Shown here: positions 1 to 7,269 of the stretch, piece after piece
Layout: the number at the start of each line of letters is the position of its first letter
Numbering within the stretch: position 1 is the stretch's first letter
Source of the DNA: Opitutaceae bacterium
GTDB taxonomy: Bacteria; Verrucomicrobiota; Verrucomicrobiae; Opitutales; Opitutaceae
NCBI GenBank assembly: GCA_031266495.1
Contig: JAISAX010000369.1
Span: 1-17,673, forward strand
Direction of reading: 5' to 3'
DNA length: 17,673 nt
Notes under the pieces: model-generated
Told to the model about the DNA's origin: nothing
The model's database searches: none
What the model saw: the letters and a program-made list of their open reading frames with translations, nothing else
Program-made: the position numbers and the translations under genes

Positions 1-25
1 CCCCCCCCCCCCCCCCCCCCCCCCC
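1..25. repeat. poly-C tract (25 C)
   Basis: The window opens with 25 consecutive C, six bases before the ATG of the first gene. It is the longest of seven G/C homopolymers here. Because it touches the window edge, it may continue further or mark an assembly edge. If real, it lies in the 5' leader of the pseudopilin operon, where a change in length could affect expression; that is inference. Confidence 0.9.
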
Positions 26-31
26 GATACC

Positions 32-805
32 ATGTCACCACGAAGAAACTACAACACGATCCGGTCCGTTTTCCCTGCCGTCCTCCACCCTGCCGCCCGT
101 CCTGGCAAACGCAGGACGCGCCGCGCATTCACGCTCGTGGAACTCCTCGTGGTCATTGCGATCATCGGCATCCTTGCCGGTATTATCATCCCTGTTGCCG
201 GCCGGACGCGGGACACCGCCCGGAGTGCGCAGTGCCTCACCCACTTGCGCACCCTTGCGACCGCCCATGCCCTGTATCGCAACGAATTTCGCGGCGATTC
301 CCCTCCCGGAACCGCCAACCCGGACCATCCGCTCAGCGAAGGGCACAATACCGAAGGCATCCGCCTCCTCCGCCGTTATTACAAACCGGGACCCAACTAT
401 ATTTTCACCAAAAGCCCCACCACGTTCATCATCGAGAAGACGGAACTCTGCCCCATGTCCGTGTCCACCAACACGCGTGCCAATTCCGCCAATCCGGAGC
501 GTGGTCCCGATTACGGCATGCTGGCCCGTGACGAGAAATACGATACGTTCTACGAGATTCCCTCCCGCACTCCCCTGTTCTGGGACGGCTGGAACGCGAT
601 ATGGAATTCCAGCCGCCGCATGCCCCCGCGCCACGGCGGTGGCAGCGGCATCAATGTCGCCTTCCTCGATGGCCACGCCGCCTGTCTGCCCGGCTCCGAC
701 CAGCGGCTCTATAGCGAGTGGTGGTCCAATGCCATGACCAAGTCCCAACCCGATGACTCCAAACTGGGCGCGGGCGAATTCCTCCTCTCCAAAACCCGTC
801 CATGA
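32..805 (+). CDS. type II secretion pseudopilin-like protein (prepilin-type N-terminal motif, H-x-DG C-terminal signature)
   Basis: This 257-residue protein has a basic leader of about 32 residues followed by a prepilin peptidase site, RRA|FTLVELLVVIAIIGILAG. Ala32 stands where Gly is usual, Glu37 is the +5 residue, and the hydrophobic helix spans about 33-52. The C-terminal half carries the signature of the large Verrucomicrobia/Planctomycetes/Lentisphaerae pseudopilin family, here His-x11-Asp-Gly (RHGGG...VAFLDGHA) rather than the usual His-x9-Asp-Gly. Such proteins are thought to be inner-membrane-anchored pseudopilins; their exact role is not established. The stop overlaps the start of the next gene (ATGA at 802-805), so it should be co-transcribed with the AGE-fold and rhamnosidase genes. 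The first ATG at 32 gives the expected leader length. Confidence 0.85.
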   Translation: MSPRRNYNTIRSVFPAVLHPAARPGKRRTRRAFTLVELLVVIAIIGILAGIIIPVAGRTRDTARSAQCLTHLRTLATAHALYRNEFRGDSPPGTANPDHPLSEGHNTEGIRLLRRYYKPGPNYIFTKSPTTFIIEKTELCPMSVSTNTRANSANPERGPDYGMLARDEKYDTFYEIPSRTPLFWDGWNAIWNSSRRMPPRHGGGSGINVAFLDGHAACLPGSDQRLYSEWWSNAMTKSQPDDSKLGAGEFLLSKTRP

Positions 806-1635
806 TCATCTCCGGGCGCTCCGGACCCTCACCGCTGCTTATCCTCCGGCTGGTGGCCCTCGGGCTGGCGGCGATCCTCCCGGCGGCGGCCAGTGTTTCC
901 GACGCAGCTTCCCTCTGGCTGCAACGCTGGTCCGCCCACCTCGACCGCGACGTCCTGCCCTTCTGGCTGACGGAAAACGAACGCCCGCCCTCGCCGGACA
1001 ATCCCGATGCAGACATGCGGTCCCGCTTTCTTTCGCTGCAACTCCGCTCCCTCCACGTCCTCGCAGCCGCCATCTCGCGGGAAACCGATCCCGATGCCTG
1101 CCGGCATCTGCGATCACGCCTCGCCCGTCGCCAGGCCTCCCTCGTCGCCCGCTTCCGCGATACCCGGTCAGGAGACTGGTTTTCGACCGAAGACGCGGGC
1201 ACGTCCGCCCGCGACGGCGACTCCCCGCCGCCTGTTCCCAAAAACACCGCCGACCAGGCCTGGGCCATGCTTCTGCTGGCCGACATTCATGAACTCGCCG
1301 GCGTGCCGGATGCCCTGCGCCTCGCGCGGGAAACCTTTGCCCGGATCGATCCGCTGGCGCACGACGACCGGCGCGTCTGGTGGTGGCCGCAGGCCGAAAC
1401 GGCGGCCGCACTGTGGCGACTGTATCGGATTACCGGACACAACGTCTGGCTTGCCCGGTTCGAACAGGTATCCGCATGGGCCTTCGCGCACCTCGTCCCG
1501 CCGGAAAATCCGGGCCGCTGGCACACGCTCTGCACCGCGGACGGCCCACCGCTTCCGCACGCGGCCGTCGCCGCCCACGAGATACAAACCGGTTTCCACG
1601 TCGTCCGGTCCCTTCTCGCGATCGGCAAAAACTGA
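802..1635 (+). CDS. exported, compact AGE-fold (N-acylglucosamine 2-epimerase-like) protein, apparently lacking the central region
   Basis: This 277-residue protein begins with a likely Sec signal peptide: a hydrophobic core at about 11-30 (PLLILRLVALGLAAILPAAA). The rest reads like N-acylglucosamine 2-epimerase/cellobiose 2-epimerase (alpha/alpha)6 barrels: HLDRDVLPFWL (46-56), a GDWFSTEDAG block (124-133), DQAWAMLLLADIHELAG (151-167), WWWPQAETAAALWRLYRITG (193-212), and a C-terminal FHVVR (265-269) whose His266 matches the late conserved His of the family. Family members usually have about 390-420 residues and a central PGH motif with a second catalytic His. Here the sequence goes from the first half (about 188) directly to the last third, with no PGH. 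Either an in-frame deletion inactivated an epimerase or this is a reduced exported relative. It overlaps the pseudopilin stop and is followed 10 bp later by the rhamnosidase. Confidence 0.65.
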   Translation: MIISGRSGPSPLLILRLVALGLAAILPAAASVSDAASLWLQRWSAHLDRDVLPFWLTENERPPSPDNPDADMRSRFLSLQLRSLHVLAAAISRETDPDACRHLRSRLARRQASLVARFRDTRSGDWFSTEDAGTSARDGDSPPPVPKNTADQAWAMLLLADIHELAGVPDALRLARETFARIDPLAHDDRRVWWWPQAETAAALWRLYRITGHNVWLARFEQVSAWAFAHLVPPENPGRWHTLCTADGPPLPHAAVAAHEIQTGFHVVRSLLAIGKN

Positions 1636-1645
1636 ATCCACGGAC

Positions 1646-4114
1646 ATGCCGCCATCGTCACCCGGCTCCACTCCGCCTCCCGGCCCGATCCGTTATCCCG
1701 GCCTGACGCCGCGCCTGATGCAGGACGGCGGAGTCGCCACAGCCTTCGACGCGCCCTGGCGTCCCCTTCCACCTCCTCCCGGCCCCGGCGACCCCTCTCC
1801 GGACTGCTGGATCCGGCTGCCGCCTGTGCCCGGCAACGGGGACGCAACCGTCGTCTGTTTCCGGAAAACGATCCACCTCCCCGTCCCGCCTCTCGCCGCC
1901 ATGGCCTGGATCAGCGCCGACCGGCACTACCGCCTTTACGTCAACGGCCGGCTCGTCTCGCGCGGTCCCGCCGATCCGGGCGAGGACTACCCCGGCGGCA
2001 AAACCGGAGGCAGCACCGGCCTTTTTTACTGCGACCCGCGCGATGCCGCCGGCTGGTTCGAGGCCGGCGAAAACGTGGTCGCCGCCGAGGTTTTTCCCGA
2101 ACGGATCAGCGAATGGTGGGGCTCTTCCGGCCACTGCGGATTTTTCTTCCGGGCCACGCTCGCCCTGCCTGGCCGGCCCTCCGTCGAACTCCGCGCCGAC
2201 TCCGCCTGGCGGGCGTATCCCTCCCGCCACTTCAGGCTGTCGCGGCCTTCCGGCACCGGCGGCGACGACCCGCATCCGCCGCTCCACTACCATGCGTCCG
2301 CCGAACCCGACGGCTGGCGGCTGGCCGGCTTCGATGACCGCTCCTGGCCGGCCTGTTGCCCGGCCGGCCGGCACTGGCCGCGCCTGCTCGCCAGCGAAAT
2401 CCCCCCGCCTGTCGAAGTCGTTTACCCCCCGGCCGAAACGAGCGACGCCGGCGGCATCGTGCAAAACCTGCGGTCCGCCGCCGACCACCGCCTCTCGCTG
2501 CGCCTTTGCGGCGACGGGCGGATCAGCCTCCGTTACGACCGCATCCTGAGCGCCCACGCCGGGCTGCGCGTGCGCGGCCCGCGCGGCTGCCTGCTTCGCC
2601 TCGACCTGAGCGAAAGCCGCGGTCCCGGCCGGCGGTCGGCCCTCGTCGAACTTTCCGGCAGAAACACGCCGGACGTATTCGAAACGCCATTCTACAGCAG
2701 CCTCGCCTGGCTCCACCTCGAACTCTCCGGATGCGGAACGGACGACGGGGTGGAAATCGATTCCCTCGGCGTCATCTTCCGCGGTTGTCCGATCGCCTGC
2801 CGCGGCGCCTTCGCCTGCGACGATCCGGAGTTCGAGCGGCTCTGGCAGGCATCCCGATGGGCGGTGCAAATCTGCATGCAGGACCGTTTCCTCGACTCGC
2901 CCGACCATCAGGAACCGATCAGCGATCCGGGCGACGCACTCATCGAATCGCTGGTCGCCTTTCGCGCCTTCGGCGAGCCGTGGCTCGCGCGTCAGGAACT
3001 GAAAAAATTCGCCGCTCTCCTCGCCTGCAACGGCAGCCTCTGCTTCCACACCAGCTACGCGCTGCTCTGGCTGCAAATGCTGATCGACTATCATGACCAC
3101 ACCGGGGACGACGCCCTCGTCCGCGAACTCGCCCCGCAGGTGCGGGATCTGCTCGACCGCTTCACCGGCTGGCAGGGGCGCCACGGCCTCGTCAGCGAGG
3201 CACCCGATTACCTGTTCATGGACTGGGTGACGATCGGCGGTTTCGACTGCCATCATCCGCCGGCGGTTATCGGACAAGGCTATCTGACGGCGTTCTACTG
3301 CCGCGGTCTTGCCAATGCCGCCCGCGTGGCCTCGCTGACCGGCGACACCGCGCGGGCGGAACACTGGCGGCGATTGCGCGAGGAAACCGCAAACGCCTTC
3401 GGGCGCGAACTCTGGAGCCCGGAGCGCGGCCGCTACCGCGATGGCCGCCCCTTCCGCAGCGCCGTGCCGCCCTCCCTCTGGCTGCCGGCCGACCGTGACA
3501 TCGAGACCTTCAGCCCGCATGTCAGCACCCTCGCCGTGCTTTACGACCTCGCGCCGCGCGAACGACATGCGGACATCATGCGGACGGTGCTCGCCGCGCC
3601 GGATTTCCCGGCAACCTGCCAGCCGTACTTCATGCATTTCGTATTCGAGGCGCTGGCACATGCCGGCCTCTTCGGGGAACTCGCCCCCGCGCAAATGCGG
3701 CGCTGGCAAATCAATCCCGAAACCGGAACCGTCCGCGAGATGTGGAACGCGGGCGACTGGAGCCACGGGTGGTGTGGCACGCCGCTCTGGCAGATTTCCT
3801 CAAAAATCCTCGGGGTGCAGCCGCTCCTCCCCGGCTTTCGCCGCGCGGCCATCCGCCCGCTGCCTTGCGGCCTGTCCCGCGTGGACGGGCAGGTACCCAC
3901 ACCCTGCGGGGAAATCCGCCTTGCGTGGACACTCGAAGAAGGCCTGCGTGGCGAAATCCGCCTCGTCCTGCCGCACGGTGTCGAGGCCGAAGTATTTCCC
4001 CCTCCCGGCGGAGCCTTCGCCTGCCACGGCTCCGCCACCGAAATGCCACTCCTGCTCTCCGCCGACGAACACCGGCTCCCCGTGATCCCCCTTTCGCGGA
4101 CAACGCCTGTATGA
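1646..4114 (+). CDS. GH78-type alpha-L-rhamnosidase
   Basis: This 822-residue protein would release alpha-linked L-rhamnose from plant or microbial polysaccharides or glycosides. The layout is that of GH78: N-terminal beta domains (a sugar-binding-like stretch around AWISADRHYRLYVNGRLVSRG, more beta sequence to about 390), an (alpha/alpha)6 barrel to about 735, and a C-terminal beta domain (PGFRRAAIRPLP onward). The acid/base region DSPDHQEPISDPGD (417-430) lines up residue for residue with the family motif D-C-P-Q-R-x-E-R-x-G-W-x-G-D, keeping Asp417, Glu423 and Gly-Asp 429-430. REMWNAGDWSHGW (697-709) offers Glu698 as the candidate second carboxylate. No signal peptide is seen from the chosen ATG. 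That start, 10 bp after the upstream stop, avoids a long Pro/Arg-rich extension antisense-like to the AGE gene. No clear Shine-Dalgarno is present. Confidence 0.85.
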   Translation: MPPSSPGSTPPPGPIRYPGLTPRLMQDGGVATAFDAPWRPLPPPPGPGDPSPDCWIRLPPVPGNGDATVVCFRKTIHLPVPPLAAMAWISADRHYRLYVNGRLVSRGPADPGEDYPGGKTGGSTGLFYCDPRDAAGWFEAGENVVAAEVFPERISEWWGSSGHCGFFFRATLALPGRPSVELRADSAWRAYPSRHFRLSRPSGTGGDDPHPPLHYHASAEPDGWRLAGFDDRSWPACCPAGRHWPRLLASEIPPPVEVVYPPAETSDAGGIVQNLRSAADHRLSLRLCGDGRISLRYDRILSAHAGLRVRGPRGCLLRLDLSESRGPGRRSALVELSGRNTPDVFETPFYSSLAWLHLELSGCGTDDGVEIDSLGVIFRGCPIACRGAFACDDPEFERLWQASRWAVQICMQDRFLDSPDHQEPISDPGDALIESLVAFRAFGEPWLARQELKKFAALLACNGSLCFHTSYALLWLQMLIDYHDHTGDDALVRELAPQVRDLLDRFTGWQGRHGLVSEAPDYLFMDWVTIGGFDCHHPPAVIGQGYLTAFYCRGLANAARVASLTGDTARAEHWRRLREETANAFGRELWSPERGRYRDGRPFRSAVPPSLWLPADRDIETFSPHVSTLAVLYDLAPRERHADIMRTVLAAPDFPATCQPYFMHFVFEALAHAGLFGELAPAQMRRWQINPETGTVREMWNAGDWSHGWCGTPLWQISSKILGVQPLLPGFRRAAIRPLPCGLSRVDGQVPTPCGEIRLAWTLEEGLRGEIRLVLPHGVEAEVFPPPGGAFACHGSATEMPLLLSADEHRLPVIPLSRTTPV

Positions 4115-4154
4115 TGCCCGGCACGACAGGGTCGGGCGATGTGCGGAGCACAAA

Positions 4155-4364
4155 TTGTTCGACCGCCGGCAATACGATGACATCGGCTCCCGGGATGACC
4201 CGCTTGCCGAACGACGTCGCCAGGCGGAGGGGCGGCCGGTGCGGCGTCGGCTTCGGCCTGCTCCGGACGTCCAACCGCTTCCGCGCACTGCCACCGTCGC
4301 AGCCCACGAGATACAAACCGGGTTCCATGTCGTCCGGTCCCTTCTCGCGATCGGGAAAAACTGA
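4155..4364 (+). pseudogene. remnant of a second AGE-fold gene (C-terminal codons only)
   Basis: The last ~30 codons (about 4275-4364) repeat the end of the AGE-fold gene at 802-1635. Both encode PLP, then a few variable residues, then an identical 22-residue C-terminus containing AAHEIQTGFHVVRSLLAIG, with a stop at the same place. Within the identical stretch the bases differ at several positions, all synonymous (GCC/GCA, GGT/GGG, CAC/CAT, GGC/GGG). One codon is inserted just upstream. So the copy derives from a gene that was translated, not from a recent slip duplication. Upstream of about 4275 the frame stays open to 4155 but the sequence (Arg-rich) no longer resembles the family. I read it as the stump of a deleted paralogue. 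A short expressed protein cannot be excluded. Confidence 0.55.
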
Positions 4365-4399
4365 TTGGCTCCCCTGCAAACGGCGACCAGATTGCCAAC

Positions 4400-4618
4400 G
4401 TGCTTGCGATCGATATCATTGAACAAATCAAGGCGCTGCCCACAGGCGAACAACAAAAAGTTCACGAATGGCTGCACGGGCAGGAACGGTACGAGACCGA
4501 GACTCCTGAAATGCTCGCGGCCCTTGATGCCGCCGCCCGTTCCGCTGACACGCGAGGAACCACCCCCGTCTCCACAGTCGCACAATGGTTGCCGAACTGG
4601 ATTTCAAAGTCGGCCTGA
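4400..4618 (+). CDS. small antitoxin-like protein, orphaned
   Basis: This 72-residue acidic protein starts at a GTG. The N-terminal part, IDIIEQIKALPTGEQQKVHEWLHG (about 4-27), has the 'I..I..LP..EQ..V..WL' pattern of small addiction-module antitoxins. The C-terminus (QWLPNWISKSA) resembles the tails of antitoxins whose gene overlaps a RelE/ParE-type toxin. The expected toxin is not there. A +1 frame starting at 4585 begins MVAELDFKVGLTEP, toxin-like for a few residues, then runs into the hairpin repeat at 4687-4725 with no catalytic domain. The locus is therefore probably a decayed toxin-antitoxin pair with the antitoxin still open. The assignment rests on pattern resemblance only, and a plain hypothetical protein is possible. 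Confidence 0.4.
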   Translation: MLAIDIIEQIKALPTGEQQKVHEWLHGQERYETETPEMLAALDAAARSADTRGTTPVSTVAQWLPNWISKSA

Positions 4619-4686
4619 CCGAACCACCTTCCATCATACCCTGGAGCGGGCGTTTGTCAGAAAAAGCCCGCGCCACTCCGATCCGG

Positions 4687-4725
4687 CGGCGCTTCGCCGT
4701 CACACGGGCTGGAAGCCCGTGCCAC
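4687..4725. repeat. REP-like double hairpin, copy A
   Basis: Two adjacent perfect hairpins: CGGCG-CTT-CGCCG at 4687-4699 and CACGGGCT-GGA-AGCCCGTG at 4703-4721, followed by CCAC. The same pair occurs at 5895-5930 and, inverted, at 16976-17011. It lies between the antitoxin-like ORF and the 3' end of the convergent M48 protease gene, so it could also terminate transcription. Accidental translation gives the 'TGWKPVP' peptide often seen at the ends of predicted proteins in this phylum. Confidence 0.85.
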
Positions 4726-4775
4726 GGCTTAAGCCTCCTTTCCCCGCGCCCTTTTGCGAATACTCTCCTCGCATC

Positions 4776-5858
4776 TCACTCCTCGGCCTGCTTCGGACGG
4801 GAACCGGTATCGATGGCCTGAATACGCTCGGCGAGCGGCGGGTGTGTGTCCCAGATGCCGGCGAGGCCGGAAAGAAATCCCTGCGCAAAGAAAAAGTGTC
4901 CGATCTGTTCGCTGCGTCCGCTTTGCAGCCGCGAGCCTTCGGCGAAACCTCCGATCTTTTTCAGCGCGCCGGTGATGCCCTGCGGGTTGCGCGTGAACTG
5001 CACCGCCGAGGCGTCGGCCAGAAACTCGCGCTGCCGCGAAATCGCCGCCTGGATCAGGCGTCCGAAAAAATAGCCGATGTAGCCGAGCACCGTCAGCAAC
5101 AGGCCGACAATCACGATGACGGCCACCAGCCCCGCGCCGTTGTTGTTCTTGCCTCCGCCGGATGACGACGAACGCACGCGCGCGTGCCGCATGCTCAGCA
5201 GCACCATGCGGCCGATGAGGCCGATGACGAGGATGCCGAAAATCACCGTCGTGAGACGCAGGTTGAAGCGCATGTCGCCATTGAGGATGTGACTGAATTC
5301 GTGGGCGACCACGCCCTGGAGCTCGTCGCGCGAGAGCCGGTCGAGCGTGCCGCGTGTCACGGCCACCACGGCGTCCTCCGGCGTGTGGCCGGCGGCAAAG
5401 GCGTTGATCGCCGGCTCCTTGTCGAGCACGTACACGCCCGGCACGGGCACGCCGGAGGCGAGCGCCATCTCCTCGACGATGTTGAGAAGCTGACGCTCCT
5501 TCAGGTCCGTGGTGCGCGGATCGATGGCGCGTCCGCCTACCATGTCGGCCACGGCCCGGCCGCCGGAGCGGAGTTGCGTCCATTTGAAAAGCGAGGCGAG
5601 CCCGACCACCGCGCAGGTGCCGGCGGCGATGCCGGCGAGGAGCCGCGGATCCCACCAGGAACGGATGGAACGGACGGTTGTCGTGTCCGTCCCGATACCG
5701 GCGGTGTAGCCATCACCGTCCGGCGGGACGAATTCGCGCAGCGCGGCGATGGTTGAAAAATAGCCGACCGCCACGAGGCCGGCGATGGCGCAGATGAAAA
5801 GGACGACGAGCCGCACTGTGCGGCGGCGGGCGCGGGCCTGGGCTTCGAAAAAATCCAT
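4776..5858 (-). CDS. M48 family (HtpX-like) membrane metalloprotease
   Basis: This 360-residue integral membrane protease has a predicted role in membrane protein quality control. The zinc motif is H186-E187-F-S-H190 inside VVAHEFSHILNGD; Glu278 in SRQREFLADASA is the likely third ligand. Transmembrane segments are near 15-38, 72-92, 204-224 and 242-266, the last two separated by a Ser/Gly/Asn-rich loop (about 229-243). The start MDFFEAQARARRRT is the typical beginning for this subfamily; an upstream in-frame ATG would only add residues translated from the hairpin repeat. The gene follows lemA on the same strand after a 132-bp gap filled by repeats. LemA and HtpX-like proteases are commonly neighbours, which supports both calls. 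No strong Shine-Dalgarno is visible. Confidence 0.9.
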   Translation of the reverse strand: MDFFEAQARARRRTVRLVVLFICAIAGLVAVGYFSTIAALREFVPPDGDGYTAGIGTDTTTVRSIRSWWDPRLLAGIAAGTCAVVGLASLFKWTQLRSGGRAVADMVGGRAIDPRTTDLKERQLLNIVEEMALASGVPVPGVYVLDKEPAINAFAAGHTPEDAVVAVTRGTLDRLSRDELQGVVAHEFSHILNGDMRFNLRLTTVIFGILVIGLIGRMVLLSMRHARVRSSSSGGGKNNNGAGLVAVIVIVGLLLTVLGYIGYFFGRLIQAAISRQREFLADASAVQFTRNPQGITGALKKIGGFAEGSRLQSGRSEQIGHFFFAQGFLSGLAGIWDTHPPLAERIQAIDTGSRPKQAEE

Positions 5859-5894
5859 GGGATGGGAAAAATGCTGGAATATATACGATACCGG

Positions 5895-5957
5895 CGGCGC
5901 TCCGCGCCGTCCACGGGCTGGAAGCCCGTGCCACTCCGGAGCGGGCGAGACGCCCGC
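5895..5957. repeat. REP-like triple hairpin, copy B
   Basis: Three perfect hairpins in a row: CGGCGC-TCC-GCGCCG (5895-5909), CACGGGCT-GGA-AGCCCGTG (5912-5930) and GCGGGCG-AGA-CGCCCGC (5941-5957), each of the last two followed by a CCAC-type tail. The array sits between the lemA stop and the M48 protease start, where it could set differential expression of the two genes by stalling or stabilising the transcript. That role is inference. Confidence 0.88.
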
Positions 5958-5990
5958 GCCACGCGCAAGCGACGCCCCTGCCAACAGGAC

Positions 5991-6584
5991 TCAGGTGAAG
6001 CTCACTTTGGGCGCGTTGCGTTCGGTCGGGTCTTCGATCCGGAACAACTCGGCGGGCGTGAAGCCGAAGGCACCGGCCAGGATCACGGTCGGGAACGTCT
6101 CGCGGCGGGTGTTGTAGGCCATCACGGCATCGTTGTACGCCTGGCGGGCGAACGAGATTTTGTTCTCCGTGGAGGTCAGTTCCTCGGTGAGTTGCATCAT
6201 GTTCTGGTTGGCCTTGAGGTCGGGGTACCGCTCGGAAACGACGAGCAGGCGGGAGAGCGCGCCGCCGAGGCCGGCTTCGGCGGTGAGGAGGCTCTTCATG
6301 GCGTTGGGGTCGGCCGGATTGGCGGCGGCGGCCTGCGCGGCGGAGGCGGCGATGTTGCGCGCCCTGGTCACGGCTTCGAGCGTCTCGCGTTCGTGCTTGA
6401 GGTAGCCCTTGGCGGTCTCGACGAGATTGGGGATGAGGTCGTAGCGGCGCTTGAGCTGCACGTCGATCTGCGCGAAGGCGTTCTTGAAACGGTTGCGCAG
6501 GGTCACGAGCCCGTTGTAGATGCCGACGACCCAGAGGACGAGGATGAGCAGGATGGCTCCGGTGATGATGAGCGGTATTAGCAT
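5991..6584 (-). CDS. lemA: LemA family protein
   Basis: This 197-residue protein has one N-terminal transmembrane helix (about 2-22, LIPLIITGAILLILVLWVVG) and a long helical cytoplasmic or periplasmic domain. Family landmarks are RYDLIPNLVETAKGYLKHE and LKANQNMMQLTEELTSTENK, followed by ARQAYNDAVMAYNT and a short FGFTPAELF tail. The molecular function of LemA is unknown. Its frequent pairing with M48 proteases, as here, suggests a shared membrane role. The start at 6584 puts the helix at the N-terminus; the longer reading to 6680 only adds a low-complexity extension. It is first in a two-gene unit with the protease. The region upstream holds a poly-G tract about 125 bp away. Confidence 0.92.
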   Translation of the reverse strand: MLIPLIITGAILLILVLWVVGIYNGLVTLRNRFKNAFAQIDVQLKRRYDLIPNLVETAKGYLKHERETLEAVTRARNIAASAAQAAAANPADPNAMKSLLTAEAGLGGALSRLLVVSERYPDLKANQNMMQLTEELTSTENKISFARQAYNDAVMAYNTRRETFPTVILAGAFGFTPAELFRIEDPTERNAPKVSFT

Positions 6585-6708
6585 GATGGTGATGCGGTGG
6601 CTGGACGGTGGTTGGTTTGGCGGACGGGTGAGATGAAAGCGGGCAGCATGAGGGCAAGTGCGGCAGGCATTCAACATCAACCCGACGCCTCCTCCGGCCT
6701 TCTGCGCC

Positions 6709-6722
6709 GGGGGGGGGGGGGG
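6709..6722. repeat. poly-G tract (14 G)
   Basis: Fourteen consecutive G upstream of lemA (which reads leftwards), in DNA with no other gene. On the lemA coding strand it is a C tract in the promoter-proximal region. Confidence 0.95.
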
Positions 6723-6845
6723 AGGGGCCTGCTCAGGCAGACACCAGCGCGGCGAGCCGGGCCCGGGCGGTTTTGATCCATTCGGCGTTCATGCGGCGAT
6801 AGCGTCCGTTCGCAGAATGAGGCGCCGTTGTTCATCAACGTCAAC

Positions 6846-6866
6846 GGGCGCACGTGAAGTGCGCCC
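6846..6866. repeat. GGGCGCAC hairpin, copy 1
   Basis: Perfect 8-bp stem GGGCGCAC / GTGCGCCC with loop GTGAA, followed by CCTAC. A second member with the same stem and tail lies at 11149-11174. It shares the design of the REP-like hairpins (G/C stem, short loop, C-rich trailing tag) but has a different stem sequence. Confidence 0.8.
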
Positions 6867-6931
6867 CTACGGTCCTGATCCGGTTCCGGTTCAGGCGAAA
6901 TTTCGGGTTTCCCTTCACTTTCAATTACTCC

Positions 6932-6960
6932 CCGCCCGGACCGATGGCAGTCCGGGGCGG
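6932..6960 (-). terminator. candidate hairpin after the EF-hand gene
   Basis: CCGCCCGGAC (6932-6941) pairs with GTCCGGGGCGG (6950-6960) with one bulged G, ten bases beyond the stop of the leftward EF-hand lipoprotein gene. There is no T-run after it, so intrinsic termination is doubtful; it may only protect the 3' end. Confidence 0.3.
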
Positions 6961-6969
6961 TAAAATGGA

Positions 6970-7269
6970 TCAGTAGTTGGGGTTCCGATGGGCGCGCCAG
7001 GCCTTGATTTCGCTCACGGTGATCTTGCCGTCGCCATCCTTGTCGATGCTCCGGAACAGGGCGACAGGATCGCCGGAGCGGGCTGCGACGAGCGTATTGC
7101 GGAATTCCGGCAGCGACAGATAGCCGTCGCCATCGGTGTCATAGGCTTCCGGTTTGCGTTCCACGGTTGCGCCCGGCCCCATGCAACCTCCTGACAGGCT
7201 GCAAACTGCGAGGATCACTGGAAGAGACAGACAACGACGGATAGCGAATCGGTTTTTTATCATTCTCAT
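6970..7269 (-). CDS. small EF-hand lipoprotein
   Basis: This 99-residue protein has a basic-hydrophobic signal (about 5-28) ending LSGGC, so Cys29 is a plausible though not ideal lipobox cysteine. Two canonical 12-residue EF-hand loops follow: D44-TDGDGYLSLP-E55 and D76-KDGDGKITVS-E87. It is expected to be a calcium-binding protein tethered in the periplasm or outer membrane; small two-EF-hand lipoproteins are frequent in Verrucomicrobia and Planctomycetes. Two ATGs (7269 and 7263) are equally possible starts. The longer reading to 7398 is rejected because it puts 43 non-signal residues before the signal peptide. Length fits a stand-alone EF-hand pair. No neighbour suggests a substrate. Confidence 0.75.
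   Translation of the reverse strand: MRMIKNRFAIRRCLSLPVILAVCSLSGGCMGPGATVERKPEAYDTDGDGYLSLPEFRNTLVAARSGDPVALFRSIDKDGDGKITVSEIKAWRAHRNPNY

Larger units (their letters stand above)
6585..6969. other. 385-bp intergenic region with poly-G tract and hairpins
   Basis: No intact gene is seen. It holds a 14-G tract (6709-6722), a GGGCGCAC hairpin (6846-6866) and a GC-rich inverted repeat (6932-6960). On the - strand, around 6738-6815, there is a short open stretch ending ...RYRRMNAEWIKTARARL plus a few residues and a stop. It reads like the C-terminus of a lost gene, but it is only about 28 codons between stops and I cannot name the family. Confidence 0.6.

Noticed and set aside
1007..1645. N-terminal extension of the rhamnosidase frame upstream of 1646
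   Set aside because: It overlaps the AGE-fold gene in another frame and gives a Pro/Arg/Ser-rich sequence without domains; the ATG at 1646 fits the gene spacing.
1658..3766. Long open frame on the - strand (702 codons)
   Set aside because: It is the antisense shadow of the rhamnosidase gene, a common effect of high GC3; it shows no recognisable motif.
4365..5165. + strand frame overlapping the antitoxin-like ORF and the M48 gene
   Set aside because: It runs through the hairpin repeat (giving 'TGWKPVP') and antisense to the protease; no family resemblance.
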